DNA of 64,000 bases. Source: Aliarcobacter sp. GTDB lineage: Bacteria > Campylobacterota > Campylobacteria > Campylobacterales > Arcobacteraceae. The first letter of the stretch is position 1; every line of letters starts with the position of its first letter. The stretch covers positions 186,001 to 250,000 of the forward strand of contig JAQTXA010000002.1 of assembly GCA_028689025.1 (NCBI GenBank), in the 5' to 3' direction. Both the position numbers and the translations under genes were made by a program. The notes beneath the pieces are model-generated. The model made no database searches, was not told the DNA's origin, and worked only from the letters and a program-made list of their open reading frames with translations. Shown here one piece after another: positions 32,541 through 42,493 of the stretch.

Positions 32541-33231
32541 TATTTTCCTTATGTTGTAGACAAAGATGAGCCAATTTAAAATCAAATTCATCATCAATAT
32601 CTATTGAATTTTTTTTACCCATTTTATAAGCATAAATATTCTCTTTTAGAAAGAATCCCTTATTCTCTAAAAGTTTATCTGTTTTGCAAATATAAATTGC
32701 TCCATTTAATCTAAAATATTTATCTAAGTCCTGACTTCTTTTATTTAATACTTCCTCTTTTAAAAAACTTTTCATACTCCCATCTTCTGGCAAAGTATTA
32801 CACCAAAGAGGACTATGATCCATTTCACATACAGATACAATTGCCTCTGCATTTTTTTGTTCTAAAAGTTCTATTGCTTCATCTAAATGTTTTTCACTTC
32901 TTAATGGACTTGTTGGTTGAAGTAAAACAATATAATCAAATTTTTCTAAACTATCAATAGTATGTTTAATAGCATCAAAAGTTGTAGCTGTGTCACTTGC
33001 TAATTCTTCTGGTCTTTTAATAATAGTAGCTCCATATTTCTTTGAAATAGATAATATATCTTCATCATCACTAGTAACCATTACTTTATCAATATATTTA
33101 CTTTTAAGTCCAGCTTCAATACTATAAGTAATAAGTGGTTTTCCACATAAATCAAGTACATTTTTTCGAGGTAACCTTTTACTTCCACCACGTGCTGGTA
33201 TTATTGCTAAAAAAGTTTTATTTTTATTCAT
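32530..33231 (-). CDS. legF: CMP-legionaminic acid synthetase (acylneuraminate cytidylyltransferase)
   Basis: Activates a nonulosonic acid with CTP to the CMP-sugar donor. From ATG 33231 it has 233 residues, normal for the family. AIIPARGGSKRLPRKNVLDL is the CTP-binding signature, followed by GKPLITYSIEA, LLQPTSPLRS and IDIDDEFDFKLA. An upstream GTG/ATT-type extension in the same frame would overlap the CBS gene by about 50 bases and is not needed. It is the equivalent of PtmB/LegF of Campylobacter jejuni and follows the ptmE-like gene as it does there. Legionaminic rather than pseudaminic or sialic acid is inferred from the neighbours. Confidence 0.9.
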   Translation of the reverse strand: MNKNKTFLAIIPARGGSKRLPRKNVLDLCGKPLITYSIEAGLKSKYIDKVMVTSDDEDILSISKKYGATIIKRPEELASDTATTFDAIKHTIDSLEKFDYIVLLQPTSPLRSEKHLDEAIELLEQKNAEAIVSVCEMDHSPLWCNTLPEDGSMKSFLKEEVLNKRSQDLDKYFRLNGAIYICKTDKLLENKGFFLKENIYAYKMGKKNSIDIDDEFDFKLAHLCLQHKENNGI

Positions 33232-34276
33232 TAAAAACTCTAAAGTATTCACTTTGTGCTTGTTCAAAATCACTCATTCTTCCTATATCTAACCAATATT
33301 CATGAATAGGAAATGAAATAACTTTTTTTTCTTTTTCAATAAAAGTATTAAATAAAGTTGGCATATCATAAAATTCATTTTTTGGGATATGCTCAAAAAC
33401 TTTTGGAGAAAGCACATAAATTCCAGCATTCACAAAAAACTTTTGAATAGGTTTTTCTACTATTGATGTGATATTACTTTCTTCCACTTCTATAACACCA
33501 TATGGAACTTGATATTCATATTCTCGTACACACATTGTTGCATCTGAATTAGAAAAAGAATGAAAATCTAATAAATGTGAAAAATTAACATCTGTTAATA
33601 AATCAGCATTCATCACAAAAAAAGGTTCATTTGGTTTATTTTCGATTAAACTTAAAGCACCTGCAGTTCCAAGTCGCATATTCTCTTCTACGTAATCAAT
33701 ATTTACACCAAAATTGCTTCCATCTCCAAAATAGTCTTTTATCATTTCACCCTTATAATTTAAACTAATTGTGATATTAACAAATCCATAATTTGCGAAG
33801 TTTTTTATAATAGTTTCTAAAATTGGTTTATTACCAACTTTTAATAATGGTTTTGGAATATCTTGTGTTAAAGGACGAAGTCTTGTTCCTAATCCTCCTG
33901 CCATCAAAATCACTCTATTTCTTTTTTTAGTTATATTAAGTAATGTAGCTAAATTTACAATATCTACTAATTTGCCCTCATCATCAACAATAGGTATTTG
34001 ATAAACCTGTTTAGAAATAGCTTTTTGAATAATTCTTTCATTCGAATCATTAATAGATGCAATTGTAGGATTTTTAAAATATAAATCTTCAATAATGTCA
34101 TCTAAAGATAAATTTCTCAAAAGTCCTCTTCTGATATCTCCATCACTTAAAGTTCCTAATAATTTATTCTCAGAGTCTACAACTAAAGCGATTCTCATTG
34201 CTCCACTATCAATTATTTTCAAAGCTTCTTTTATAGTTGAATTTATATTTAATTTAATTCCATCAATATTTTTCAT
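33224..34276 (-). CDS. ptmE: CBS-domain sugar nucleotidyltransferase (PtmE-like)
   Basis: A 350-residue protein with two CBS domains in residues ~1-115 and an NTP-transferase domain in ~120-350 (VILMAGGLGTRLRPLTQDIP, KPLLKVGNKPILE, VMNADLLTDV). In C. jejuni, PtmE of this architecture makes GDP-GlcNAc, the dedicated precursor for legionaminic acid. The same gene order (legG, ptmE, legF) occurs here, which supports the call. The CBS pair may sense an adenine nucleotide. It overlaps the cytidylyltransferase gene by 8 bases. Confidence 0.9.
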   Translation of the reverse strand: MKNIDGIKLNINSTIKEALKIIDSGAMRIALVVDSENKLLGTLSDGDIRRGLLRNLSLDDIIEDLYFKNPTIASINDSNERIIQKAISKQVYQIPIVDDEGKLVDIVNLATLLNITKKRNRVILMAGGLGTRLRPLTQDIPKPLLKVGNKPILETIIKNFANYGFVNITISLNYKGEMIKDYFGDGSNFGVNIDYVEENMRLGTAGALSLIENKPNEPFFVMNADLLTDVNFSHLLDFHSFSNSDATMCVREYEYQVPYGVIEVEESNITSIVEKPIQKFFVNAGIYVLSPKVFEHIPKNEFYDMPTLFNTFIEKEKKVISFPIHEYWLDIGRMSDFEQAQSEYFRVFNE

Positions 34277-34277
34277 A

Positions 34278-35438
34278 TTACACCTTTAAATCATAAAATG
34301 ATTTTTTCAATATATTTTTTAGATCTTCATTTTTAATTATTTCAATGATTTTTCTACTTGCAATTCCATCACCATAAGGATTTTCTGATTCTTTCAATAA
34401 CTCTTGAAACTCTTTAGAATATAGTTTACTAAAAGATTTTAAAATAGAAGTTTTATTTGCTTCACTATCTATCACACTTTTGGCTTTTATTCTACCTTTT
34501 TGTCTATCTCCAATATTTATTGTTCCTATTTTAAAACTAGGTGCTTCCGCAAGTCCGCTTGAACTATTTCCAACTACTGCATCAACATATTGTAAAGCAC
34601 TTAAATATCTTAGTTGTCCCAAAGATGTAAAACCTGTGGATTTTTTAGAATTTTTAGATACATATTCATCTATCATTTGATTAATAATTCTTCCATCTGT
34701 ATCACTATTTGCTTTTGTAAAAATTATATTTGTATCTTCTAATTCATCTATCGCATTTAAAAGTTCTTGGAATTGCTCTTTTGCAGTTGAATCCTCAAGA
34801 GTTATGGGATGGAAAGTTACTAATATATTTTTTTTATTTAATTTAAAATCAATTGATTTCTCAAATTCATCTTTTGAAAGAAGTTTTAATCTTTTGATAT
34901 TTTCAATACCCATTCCACCCACATTAAAAACTCTATTTGGCTGTTCGCCAAGTTGAATTACTCTATTTTTATACTCTTCCGTTGCAGTAAAATGTAAATG
35001 AGACATTTTAGTAATACTATGTCTTATTGCTTCATCAAAAGCACCTTCAGTAGTTTCTCCACCATGAAGATGAGCTATTGGAATTCTTGATATCATTGCC
35101 GTACTAACGGCACTGAATATTTCATATCTATCTCCAAGAACTACTATAATATCTGGCTTTAATTCTTCAAAAGCTTCAGCAAAAGATATTTGAGATAAAC
35201 CCATTGATTTTGAGATACCAATAGCAGTATCAGAAGATAAAAGCATCTCAATTTTTTTATCTATTTTAAAATCTTTTTCTATCTCTTTATATGTTAAACC
35301 AAATTCAGGGCTAAGATGCATGCCTGTAGCTATTATCTGGAGTTCTAGTTCATCATTCGATTCTATCTCTTTCATAAGCCAATAAAGTAAACCATATTCA
35401 GCTCTAGTTCCTGTAACTACGCATATTTTTCTTTTCAT
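34278..35438 (-). CDS. legG: NDP-sugar hydrolysing 2-epimerase (LegG/NeuC family)
   Basis: A 386-residue hydrolysing epimerase that releases the nucleotide and inverts C2 to give 2,4-diacetamido-2,4,6-trideoxymannose, the precursor of legionaminic acid. The N terminus CVVTGTRAEYGLLYWLM is the family signature, with VLGDRYEIFSA, HLHGGETTEGAFDE and GNSSSGLAEAPSF later. It lies one base before the ptmE-like gene and overlaps the synthase gene by 4 bases. The family also includes NeuC, so the substrate rests on neighbouring dehydratase and aminotransferase genes. Confidence 0.92.
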   Translation of the reverse strand: MKRKICVVTGTRAEYGLLYWLMKEIESNDELELQIIATGMHLSPEFGLTYKEIEKDFKIDKKIEMLLSSDTAIGISKSMGLSQISFAEAFEELKPDIIVVLGDRYEIFSAVSTAMISRIPIAHLHGGETTEGAFDEAIRHSITKMSHLHFTATEEYKNRVIQLGEQPNRVFNVGGMGIENIKRLKLLSKDEFEKSIDFKLNKKNILVTFHPITLEDSTAKEQFQELLNAIDELEDTNIIFTKANSDTDGRIINQMIDEYVSKNSKKSTGFTSLGQLRYLSALQYVDAVVGNSSSGLAEAPSFKIGTINIGDRQKGRIKAKSVIDSEANKTSILKSFSKLYSKEFQELLKESENPYGDGIASRKIIEIIKNEDLKNILKKSFYDLKV

Positions 35439-36433
35439 ATTAATTCATCTTCACTATAATCTTTTTGAGCAATAGTTCCTACTATTTCATCCCATCTCAT
35501 AGGATTGATTCCATTTCCTGGTCTTTTTATTGTCATATTATTTTGGGTTAAAATTTCACCTTTTTTTATACTGCAAGAAGAGACAATAGATTTTCTAGCG
35601 ATTTGCATATTTGGCATTTCACTTTTTGATGGCTTTTTTATTTGACTTCCAAGTGCTAATTCTATATTTCGTATAGATTCAACCATAGCTTTGAGCTCAT
35701 CGGGTTCTAAACTAGCTTTATGGTCAGGTCCTTCCATTGTTTTATCAAGTGTAAAATGTTTTTCTATACAACAAGCACCCATAGCAACTGCTGCTATATC
35801 AACTTCGATTCCTAAAGTATGGTCACTATATCCGAAAGCCACATTAAAAGTATTTCCTATGGTTACCATTGCTTTTAAATTTACATCTTCATAAGGTGAG
35901 GGATACATAGTATTCGCATGAAGTACAATAATATTTTCTTTTTTAGTTCCAGAAAGAATAAGTACATCTAAAGCATCTTCAATTTCACCAATATCTGACA
36001 TACCTGTTGATAAAATTACTCTTTTATTTAATTCCCCTATTTTTCTAAGATAAGGCAAATTTGTAATTTCGCCACTTGGTATTTTAAATATTTCTAACCC
36101 TAAGTCATTTAAAAGTTCGATACTATCATGGTCAAAAGGGGTTGATAGAAACATAATTTCTTTTGTTTTACAATAAGAAATAAGTTCTTTATGTGTATCT
36201 AAATCCAGTTCTAATTTTTTTATCATATCAAATTGAGATTCTAATTTATTTGTAGTTTCTTTTTGATAATCTGCTTTTTGTGCATTTTTAGATACAAGTT
36301 TTTCAGCTTTAAATGTTTGGAATTTAACAGCATCAGCTCCTGAGATAACAGCAGCATCTATAAGTTTTTTTGCAAGTTCAATGGAACCATTATGATTCAC
36401 GCCAGCTTCTGCTATTATAAATACTTTATTCAT
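35435..36433 (-). CDS. legI: Legionaminic acid synthase (NeuB family)
   Basis: Condenses the 6-carbon precursor with phosphoenolpyruvate to give a nine-carbon nonulosonic acid. From ATG 36433, supported by GGGAG nine bases upstream and an ATGA overlap with the legH stop, it has 332 residues. The TIM barrel contains AEAGVNHNGSIELAKKLID, KFQTFKAEKLV, FKIPSGEITNLPYL and STGM. The C-terminal ~60 residues are the antifreeze-like SAF domain, including SCSIKKGEILTQNN. The frame extends upstream to 36466, which would overlap legH more deeply. Confidence 0.93.
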   Translation of the reverse strand: MNKVFIIAEAGVNHNGSIELAKKLIDAAVISGADAVKFQTFKAEKLVSKNAQKADYQKETTNKLESQFDMIKKLELDLDTHKELISYCKTKEIMFLSTPFDHDSIELLNDLGLEIFKIPSGEITNLPYLRKIGELNKRVILSTGMSDIGEIEDALDVLILSGTKKENIIVLHANTMYPSPYEDVNLKAMVTIGNTFNVAFGYSDHTLGIEVDIAAVAMGACCIEKHFTLDKTMEGPDHKASLEPDELKAMVESIRNIELALGSQIKKPSKSEMPNMQIARKSIVSSCSIKKGEILTQNNMTIKRPGNGINPMRWDEIVGTIAQKDYSEDELI

Positions 36434-37008
36434 TTTACTAAGCTCCCTGCTTTTACGAAACCACAAATTTTAATACCTTGTTTAGAAGTTGCATTACTTC
36501 CATAAAAAGTGTTTTTTGTTACGATAACTCCACCATTTAATACGCTAGCAGTTGAAATATGACAGTTATCCTCTACAACAACATCATGTTCTATTAAAGC
36601 TTTTGAATTAATTATACAATTTTTCCCAATTTTTGCATTTGCATTTACTAAAGCATTATGCATTACAATAGTCCCTTCATCTAAAAAAGCATGTTTTGAG
36701 ACATAAGCAAAAGGTGAAATAATTATTGGGAAATTAAATCCAATCTTTTTTAATTTATTAAATAAGCTTATTCTTAATTCATTTGTTTGTATAAATCCTA
36801 TTGTAATTATTGCATTTTTACAGTTTTTAAATATATTTTCAAAATCATCATCACAAGCGATAATTTTATAGCCAAGAACATCTTTACCTATATTATCTTT
36901 TAAATCAACTATACCCATAATTTCAAATATATTTTCTTGTTCAATTACATCAATTACACTATGGCAATGACCACCACCGCCAATTAATACTATTTTTTCT
37001 TTTATCAT
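36430..37008 (-). CDS. legH: Sugar N-acetyltransferase (LegH/PglD/NeuD type)
   Basis: A 192-residue acetyltransferase expected to acetylate the C4 amino group set by the aminotransferase LegC. An N-terminal Rossmann-like part (KIVLIGGGGHCHSVIDVIEQ) is followed by left-handed beta-helix hexapeptides, with an IEHDVVVEDNCHI stretch holding the catalytic His. It overlaps both neighbours by 4 bases. The order legC-legH-legI fits consecutive pathway steps. Confidence 0.88.
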   Translation of the reverse strand: MIKEKIVLIGGGGHCHSVIDVIEQENIFEIMGIVDLKDNIGKDVLGYKIIACDDDFENIFKNCKNAIITIGFIQTNELRISLFNKLKKIGFNFPIIISPFAYVSKHAFLDEGTIVMHNALVNANAKIGKNCIINSKALIEHDVVVEDNCHISTASVLNGGVIVTKNTFYGSNATSKQGIKICGFVKAGSLVK

Positions 37009-38141
37009 AATCTCACCGAACTAGGAATATTCACAACTCTCTCTTCTAAATATTTTGCATTTTTCAAATCAGTTTTTTGACAATTTTTAAACATTTCAAG
37101 CTCATTCATTAGTTTCCAAATTGGTCTTGTCATTACACCATTTTTATTTGTAAATTCTAAAAATTCATTTCTTTGATTAAGATTGTCTAATAAAATAGAT
37201 TGAAGCCAATAGTTTGATTTTGAATCTTTTGGCTCAACTATAAAATTTATTTTTTCATTTGAAAAAAATTCTTTATATTCTAAAGCTAATTCCCTTTTTG
37301 ATTCTAAAAATTTATCTAATTGTTCAAGTTGAGCAACTATTAGTGCTGCATTAATATTTGGAAGTCTATAGTTATATCCTATTTCATCATGTACATATTC
37401 ATAAGGATGAGGGATTTTTGCTGTTGTAGTAATATGTTTTGCTCTTTTGGCCATAACTTCATCATCTGTAACAATTACTCCTCCACCACCTGAAGTTACG
37501 ATTTTATTTCCGTTAAAAGAAAATGCTCCTACTTTTCCAAAAGTTCCTGTATGTTTATTTTTGTAAAACGAGCCTAAACTTTCAGCTGCATCTTCAACTA
37601 AAGTAATATTCCAAATATCGCAAATATTTTTAATCTCTTCAATTGCACAAGGATGCCCAAAAGTGTGCATGGGAACACATGCTTTTATAGTTTTTCCAGT
37701 AGTTTTATTGATACAAATATTCTCTTTTAATTCACAATTTGTTTCTAAAAAGTTTTTTAAAGATTCTGGACTTAATCCCATCGTATCTAAATCAACGTCT
37801 ACAAATATAGGTTTTGCTCCAATATAACTAATTGCATTACAAGTAGCTATAAAAGTAAGTGGTTGAGTAATAACTTCATCATCTTTTTTTACATCTGCTA
37901 ATAATAAAGAAATATGAAGTGCCGCTGTTCCGTTTACTGTAGCTATTGCATATTTACTTCCTACTATTTTTGCGAACTCTTTTTCGAAATTATCTACATA
38001 TTTTCCTACACTTGATACAAAAGTTGAATCAATACAGTCATTTAAATATTTTTTTTCATTTCCTATAAATCTAGGTTCATGTAAAGGAATAAACTCCTTT
38101 GTATTAAAAGTTTGTTTTATAAAATCTACTATATTTTCCAT
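37005..38141 (-). CDS. legC: Sugar 4-aminotransferase LegC (DegT/DnrJ/EryC1 family)
   Basis: A PLP-dependent aminotransferase of 378 residues that adds an amino group to C4 of the 4-keto-6-deoxy sugar made by LegB. The PLP lysine lies in FSFNGNKIVTSGGGG, with VEDAAESLGS upstream and ATVNGTAALHIS near residue 70. GGAGG lies about 8 bases before ATG 38141. It starts 85 bases after legB, across a hairpin, and is coupled to legH by a 4-base overlap. Confidence 0.93.
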   Translation of the reverse strand: MENIVDFIKQTFNTKEFIPLHEPRFIGNEKKYLNDCIDSTFVSSVGKYVDNFEKEFAKIVGSKYAIATVNGTAALHISLLLADVKKDDEVITQPLTFIATCNAISYIGAKPIFVDVDLDTMGLSPESLKNFLETNCELKENICINKTTGKTIKACVPMHTFGHPCAIEEIKNICDIWNITLVEDAAESLGSFYKNKHTGTFGKVGAFSFNGNKIVTSGGGGVIVTDDEVMAKRAKHITTTAKIPHPYEYVHDEIGYNYRLPNINAALIVAQLEQLDKFLESKRELALEYKEFFSNEKINFIVEPKDSKSNYWLQSILLDNLNQRNEFLEFTNKNGVMTRPIWKLMNELEMFKNCQKTDLKNAKYLEERVVNIPSSVRL

Positions 38142-38190
38142 ACACAGCCTCCAGCGGTGCTAAAGTACATCGCTTCTTGTTTCAAATCTA

Positions 38191-38214
38191 AAAAAGCAAA
38201 GTAGTTTGCTTTTT
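38191..38214 (-). terminator. Hairpin between legB and legC
   Basis: AAAAAGCAAA at 38191-38200 and TTTGCTTTTT at 38205-38214 form a perfect 10-bp stem around GTAG. Read on the minus strand it ends in a run of Ts, as in an intrinsic terminator, 12 bases after the legB stop. Downstream genes would then depend on read-through or a second promoter. Confidence 0.65.
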
Positions 38215-38225
38215 TATTACGATTT

Positions 38226-39416
38226 TCACATTTTTCCATCAAGATATTTCCCCGTTTCTTTATGCCCAAAATCTGGAAGCATAGTAAAAAATTCTTTTAC
38301 AATATCATCTTTTGTCCACGATAAATTTTCTTTAAAATTTCTAATTGTTGTTTCAAAATGGTTTAGCTTATTTTCATCAAATAAAGCTTTATTTTTAATA
38401 ATACCAAGATTCTCAAATCTATTCATATCTAAAACTTCTTTGTCTGTAAAAAACTCTTCAAAATCTTTTTCTCCAGTTGTATCACTTGAAGTAAAAAAAC
38501 AAGGCCATTTGCCTTCTGCTGGTAAAGTTTTAGCTAATTCCCTTGCTTCATCTTCTGTTTGACATAAAAATGGCTCATAACCTAAGTTTTCTAAATATTT
38601 AATAGCAATATCTGCAAAAGTTATTAAATGTAAATTTTCACTTAATTTTGGGAAAAATATATCTCTATTTTCTCCAAATATACAAGACATCAAACATAAT
38701 TCTCCACTTTCTTGAGGCGTTACAAAATATCTTTTTATATCAGTAGGAGCAACAATTGGTTGATTTTTCTGAATTCTTTGATTAAATCCATGAAGTAAAC
38801 TTCCATCACTAAAAGCAACATTTGCAAATCTTGCCATTGAAACATTTATTTCTTTTGATTTTCTCATCACAAACATTTCCATGATTCTTTTACTTGCACC
38901 CATCATATTTACAGGATTTGCAGCTTTATCAGTAGATACACAAAAATATTTTTTAGTTCCATTTTTTATTGATTGCTGAAGAGTTTTATCAGTGTTAAAA
39001 ATATTTACATCTATCATTCTCATAAGAGTAAATGGGTCTTTTTCACTTCTTACATGTTTTAAAGCAGATAAATTTAAAACATAATCATATTTACCATCTG
39101 CTTTTATAAATGTATCATATTCAATACTTCCGATATCTAATGCAAAAGTTTGAAAATCTCCATCAATATAGCCAAAACTACTTCTTATATCACGAACTAA
39201 TTCAACCATATTATTTTCGCTAATATCTACAACATGGAGTTTTTTAGGATTTCTTTTAAATATCTCTTTTGTAACAGCTTGTCCAATTGAACCTGCACCA
39301 CCTATTACTAAAAAAGTTGATTCTGATACTTTTTTAAAAAGTTCTTTTTCATAATCATTTATGTCATCAGTGAATAATTCTTTTTCTCTTCCAATTAAAT
39401 TCAATATATTATTCAC
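38226..39416 (-). CDS. legB: NDP-GlcNAc 4,6-dehydratase LegB
   Basis: First committed enzyme of legionaminic acid synthesis; removes water from the NDP-GlcNAc to give the 4-keto-6-deoxy sugar. The 396 residues are the long form of this SDR family. NAD motif: VIGGAGSIGQAVTKEIF near residue 35. CVSTDKAANPVNMMGASKR contains a Ser/Thr-Asp-Lys catalytic set typical of the PseB/FlaA1 group, in which Lys takes the place of the usual Tyr. The start is GTG 39416 with GAGGG nine bases upstream. It is the promoter-proximal gene of the island. Confidence 0.92.
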   Translation of the reverse strand: MNNILNLIGREKELFTDDINDYEKELFKKVSESTFLVIGGAGSIGQAVTKEIFKRNPKKLHVVDISENNMVELVRDIRSSFGYIDGDFQTFALDIGSIEYDTFIKADGKYDYVLNLSALKHVRSEKDPFTLMRMIDVNIFNTDKTLQQSIKNGTKKYFCVSTDKAANPVNMMGASKRIMEMFVMRKSKEINVSMARFANVAFSDGSLLHGFNQRIQKNQPIVAPTDIKRYFVTPQESGELCLMSCIFGENRDIFFPKLSENLHLITFADIAIKYLENLGYEPFLCQTEDEARELAKTLPAEGKWPCFFTSSDTTGEKDFEEFFTDKEVLDMNRFENLGIIKNKALFDENKLNHFETTIRNFKENLSWTKDDIVKEFFTMLPDFGHKETGKYLDGKM

Positions 39417-39480
39417 AATAATATGCCCTCTTTAATGTAACTTTTAATATAATATATCTAAATAATGATTAGGTTTTAAT

Positions 39481-39678
39481 ATGCAAAATTGCTCTATTCC
39501 AGAAGATATTATAAAAATACAGAAAAAATTAGCTTTATTTGAAAAAGATTCAAAAAACTATAAAAAATATACAAAAATACTTGCTAAACATATAAAATCT
39601 TACACCATGAAAAAAAGAGTTAATTCTCATATAAAAACAATTGAAACCATAGAAAAAATCAAAAAAGAAAATATATAA
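39481..39678 (+). CDS. Small orphan protein, hypothetical
   Basis: A 65-residue basic, largely helical protein that I do not recognise (Lys-rich; QKKLALFEKDSKNYKKYTK). ATG 39481 follows TATAAT at 39448-39453 by about 30 bases, and an AGG lies about 8 bases before the start. It sits between the divergent legB gene and recA. The promoter and clean start favour a real gene; the biased composition in AT-rich DNA keeps this moderate. Confidence 0.5.
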   Translation: MQNCSIPEDIIKIQKKLALFEKDSKNYKKYTKILAKHIKSYTMKKRVNSHIKTIETIEKIKKENI

Positions 39679-39776
39679 AATAAAAAATATTACAATTTGT
39701 AATAAAAATCTTCAGTTCAAAAAAAACCTGCTAAAATTCCAACATAAAATACGAAGAAACCAATATAGGAAATAAC

Positions 39777-40826
39777 ATGGATGAGAATCAAAGAAAATCA
39801 TTAGACTTAGCAATTAAACAAATAGACAAAACTTTTGGAAAAGGTACATTAATTAGACTTGGAGACAAAGTTGTAGTTCCAACAGAAACTATTAGTACAG
39901 GTTCTTTAGGACTAGATTTAGCACTTGGTGTTGGTGGTTTACCAAAAGGGAGAGTAATTGAGATCTATGGACCTGAATCTTCAGGGAAAACAACTCTTAC
40001 ACTTCATGCGATTGCAGAAGCACAAAAAGCTGGTGGAGTTTGTGCCTTTATTGATGCGGAACATGCTTTAGATGTTGGTTATGCAAAAAACTTAGGTGTT
40101 GATACTGATAACTTACTTGTTTCTCAACCAGATTTTGGTGAGCAAGCTTTAGAGATTCTTGAAACAGTAATTAGAAGTGGTGCTGTTGATTTAGTTGTAA
40201 TTGACTCAGTTGCTGCTCTTACTCCAAAAGTTGAAATTGATGGAGATATGGATGACCAACAAGTTGGTGTTCAAGCAAGACTTATGTCAAAAGCATTAAG
40301 AAAAATTACTGGTTTATTAAATAAAATGAACTGTACAGTAATTTTCATTAACCAAATCAGAATGAAAATTGGAATGACAGGTTATGGAAGTCCAGAAACA
40401 ACAACTGGTGGAAATGCACTTAAATTCTATTCATCGATAAGACTTGATATTAGAAGAATTGCAACACTTAAACAAGGTGAAAATTCAATCGGAAATAGAG
40501 TAAAAGTTAAAGTTGTAAAAAATAAAGTTGCAGCTCCATTTAAGTTAGCAGAATTTGATATTATGTTTGGAGAGGGTATCTCTAAAACTGGTGAATTAGT
40601 TGATTATGGTGTTAAACTTGACATCGTTGATAAAGCTGGTGCTTGGTTCTCTTATGGTGATTCAAAAATTGGTCAAGGAAGAGAAAACTCAAAAGTATTC
40701 TTAAAAGATAATCCAGAAATTGCAAAAGAAATTGAGAAAAAAATTCTTGATTCTATGGGAATTAATGATGCACTAATTAGTAGTAGCACTGGTGATGTTG
40801 AAGATGAATCTGAAATAGACGAATAA
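39777..40826 (+). CDS. recA: Recombinase RecA
   Basis: DNA strand-exchange protein and SOS co-protease. The 349 residues have the usual length. Walker A is [14 protein letters not shown], Walker B lies in [11 protein letters not shown], and loop 2 is near [12 protein letters not shown]. The C-terminal tail is acidic ([10 protein letters not shown]). ATG 39777 has AGGA upstream. A terminator-like hairpin follows before eno. Confidence 0.98.
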   Translation: MDENQRKSLDLAIKQIDKTFGKGTLIRLGDKVVVPTETISTGSLGLDLALGVGGLPKGRVIEIYGPESSGKTTLTLHAIAEAQKAGGVCAFIDAEHALDVGYAKNLGVDTDNLLVSQPDFGEQALEILETVIRSGAVDLVVIDSVAALTPKVEIDGDMDDQQVGVQARLMSKALRKITGLLNKMNCTVIFINQIRMKIGMTGYGSPETTTGGNALKFYSSIRLDIRRIATLKQGENSIGNRVKVKVVKNKVAAPFKLAEFDIMFGEGISKTGELVDYGVKLDIVDKAGAWFSYGDSKIGQGRENSKVFLKDNPEIAKEIEKKILDSMGINDALISSSTGDVEDESEIDE

Positions 40827-40838
40827 AAACAAAATAGC

Positions 40839-40863
40839 TCAAAGAAGGCTCTTCCTTCTTTGA
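40839..40863 (+). terminator. Hairpin after recA
   Basis: TCAAAGAAGG at 40839-40848 and CCTTCTTTGA at 40854-40863 make a perfect 10-bp stem with a 5-base loop, 12 bases after the recA stop. An A run rather than a T run follows on the plus strand, so termination may be only partial. Confidence 0.6.
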
Positions 40864-40929
40864 TTAAAAAAACTACAAAATTATCTACTCAAAAAAAACT
40901 ACAAAAGCAAACAACAAATTTATTTTAGC

Positions 40930-40935
40930 TATAAT
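40930..40935 (+). promoter_or_regulatory. Candidate -10 box of eno
   Basis: TATAAT at 40930-40935, 31 bases before the GTG start of eno, with an AGGAG ribosome site in between. No recognisable -35 box lies at the right distance, which is common for housekeeping promoters in this phylum. Confidence 0.5.
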
Positions 40936-40966
40936 CTATACAAAATATGAAATATAGGAGACCTAA

Positions 40967-42241
<1,275 letters not shown>

Positions 42242-42250
42242 TAATGATTA

Positions 42251-42493
42251 ATGAAGCAAAAAATGCGTGCATATAATAAGTTTATATCAATAGTGCTATT
42301 TTCAATAGCACTCACCGTTTATCTTTCATATCACGCAACAAATGTCCTTTTTGGAGATAACTCTTTACAAGTTTATAATTCATTGAAATATAAAAAAGAG
42401 TATCTCGAAGGGGAGATTTTGAGATTGCAGAAAGAAAATGCTTACCTACAAAAAGAGTATTTTGAATTAAAAAACTTGGAGCCAGAAGAATGA
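42251..42493 (+). CDS. FtsB/DivIC-like septum formation initiator
   Basis: An 80-residue protein with a short cytoplasmic start, one transmembrane helix at about 9-29, and a leucine-rich coiled coil at about 45-76 (YKKEYLEGEILRLQKENAYL). This matches the FtsB/DivIC family of the divisome, in which a membrane-anchored coiled coil links FtsL and FtsQ. The start at ATG 42251 is not preceded by a good ribosome site; Met5 is an alternative. It overlaps the AMIN gene by 4 bases. Confidence 0.75.
   Translation: MKQKMRAYNKFISIVLFSIALTVYLSYHATNVLFGDNSLQVYNSLKYKKEYLEGEILRLQKENAYLQKEYFELKNLEPEE

Noticed and set aside
21543-39416. Phase-variable homopolymer tracts in the glycosylation island
   Set aside because: I looked for G or C runs as in Campylobacter and saw none of eight or more; A and T runs are no longer than expected in this AT-rich DNA.
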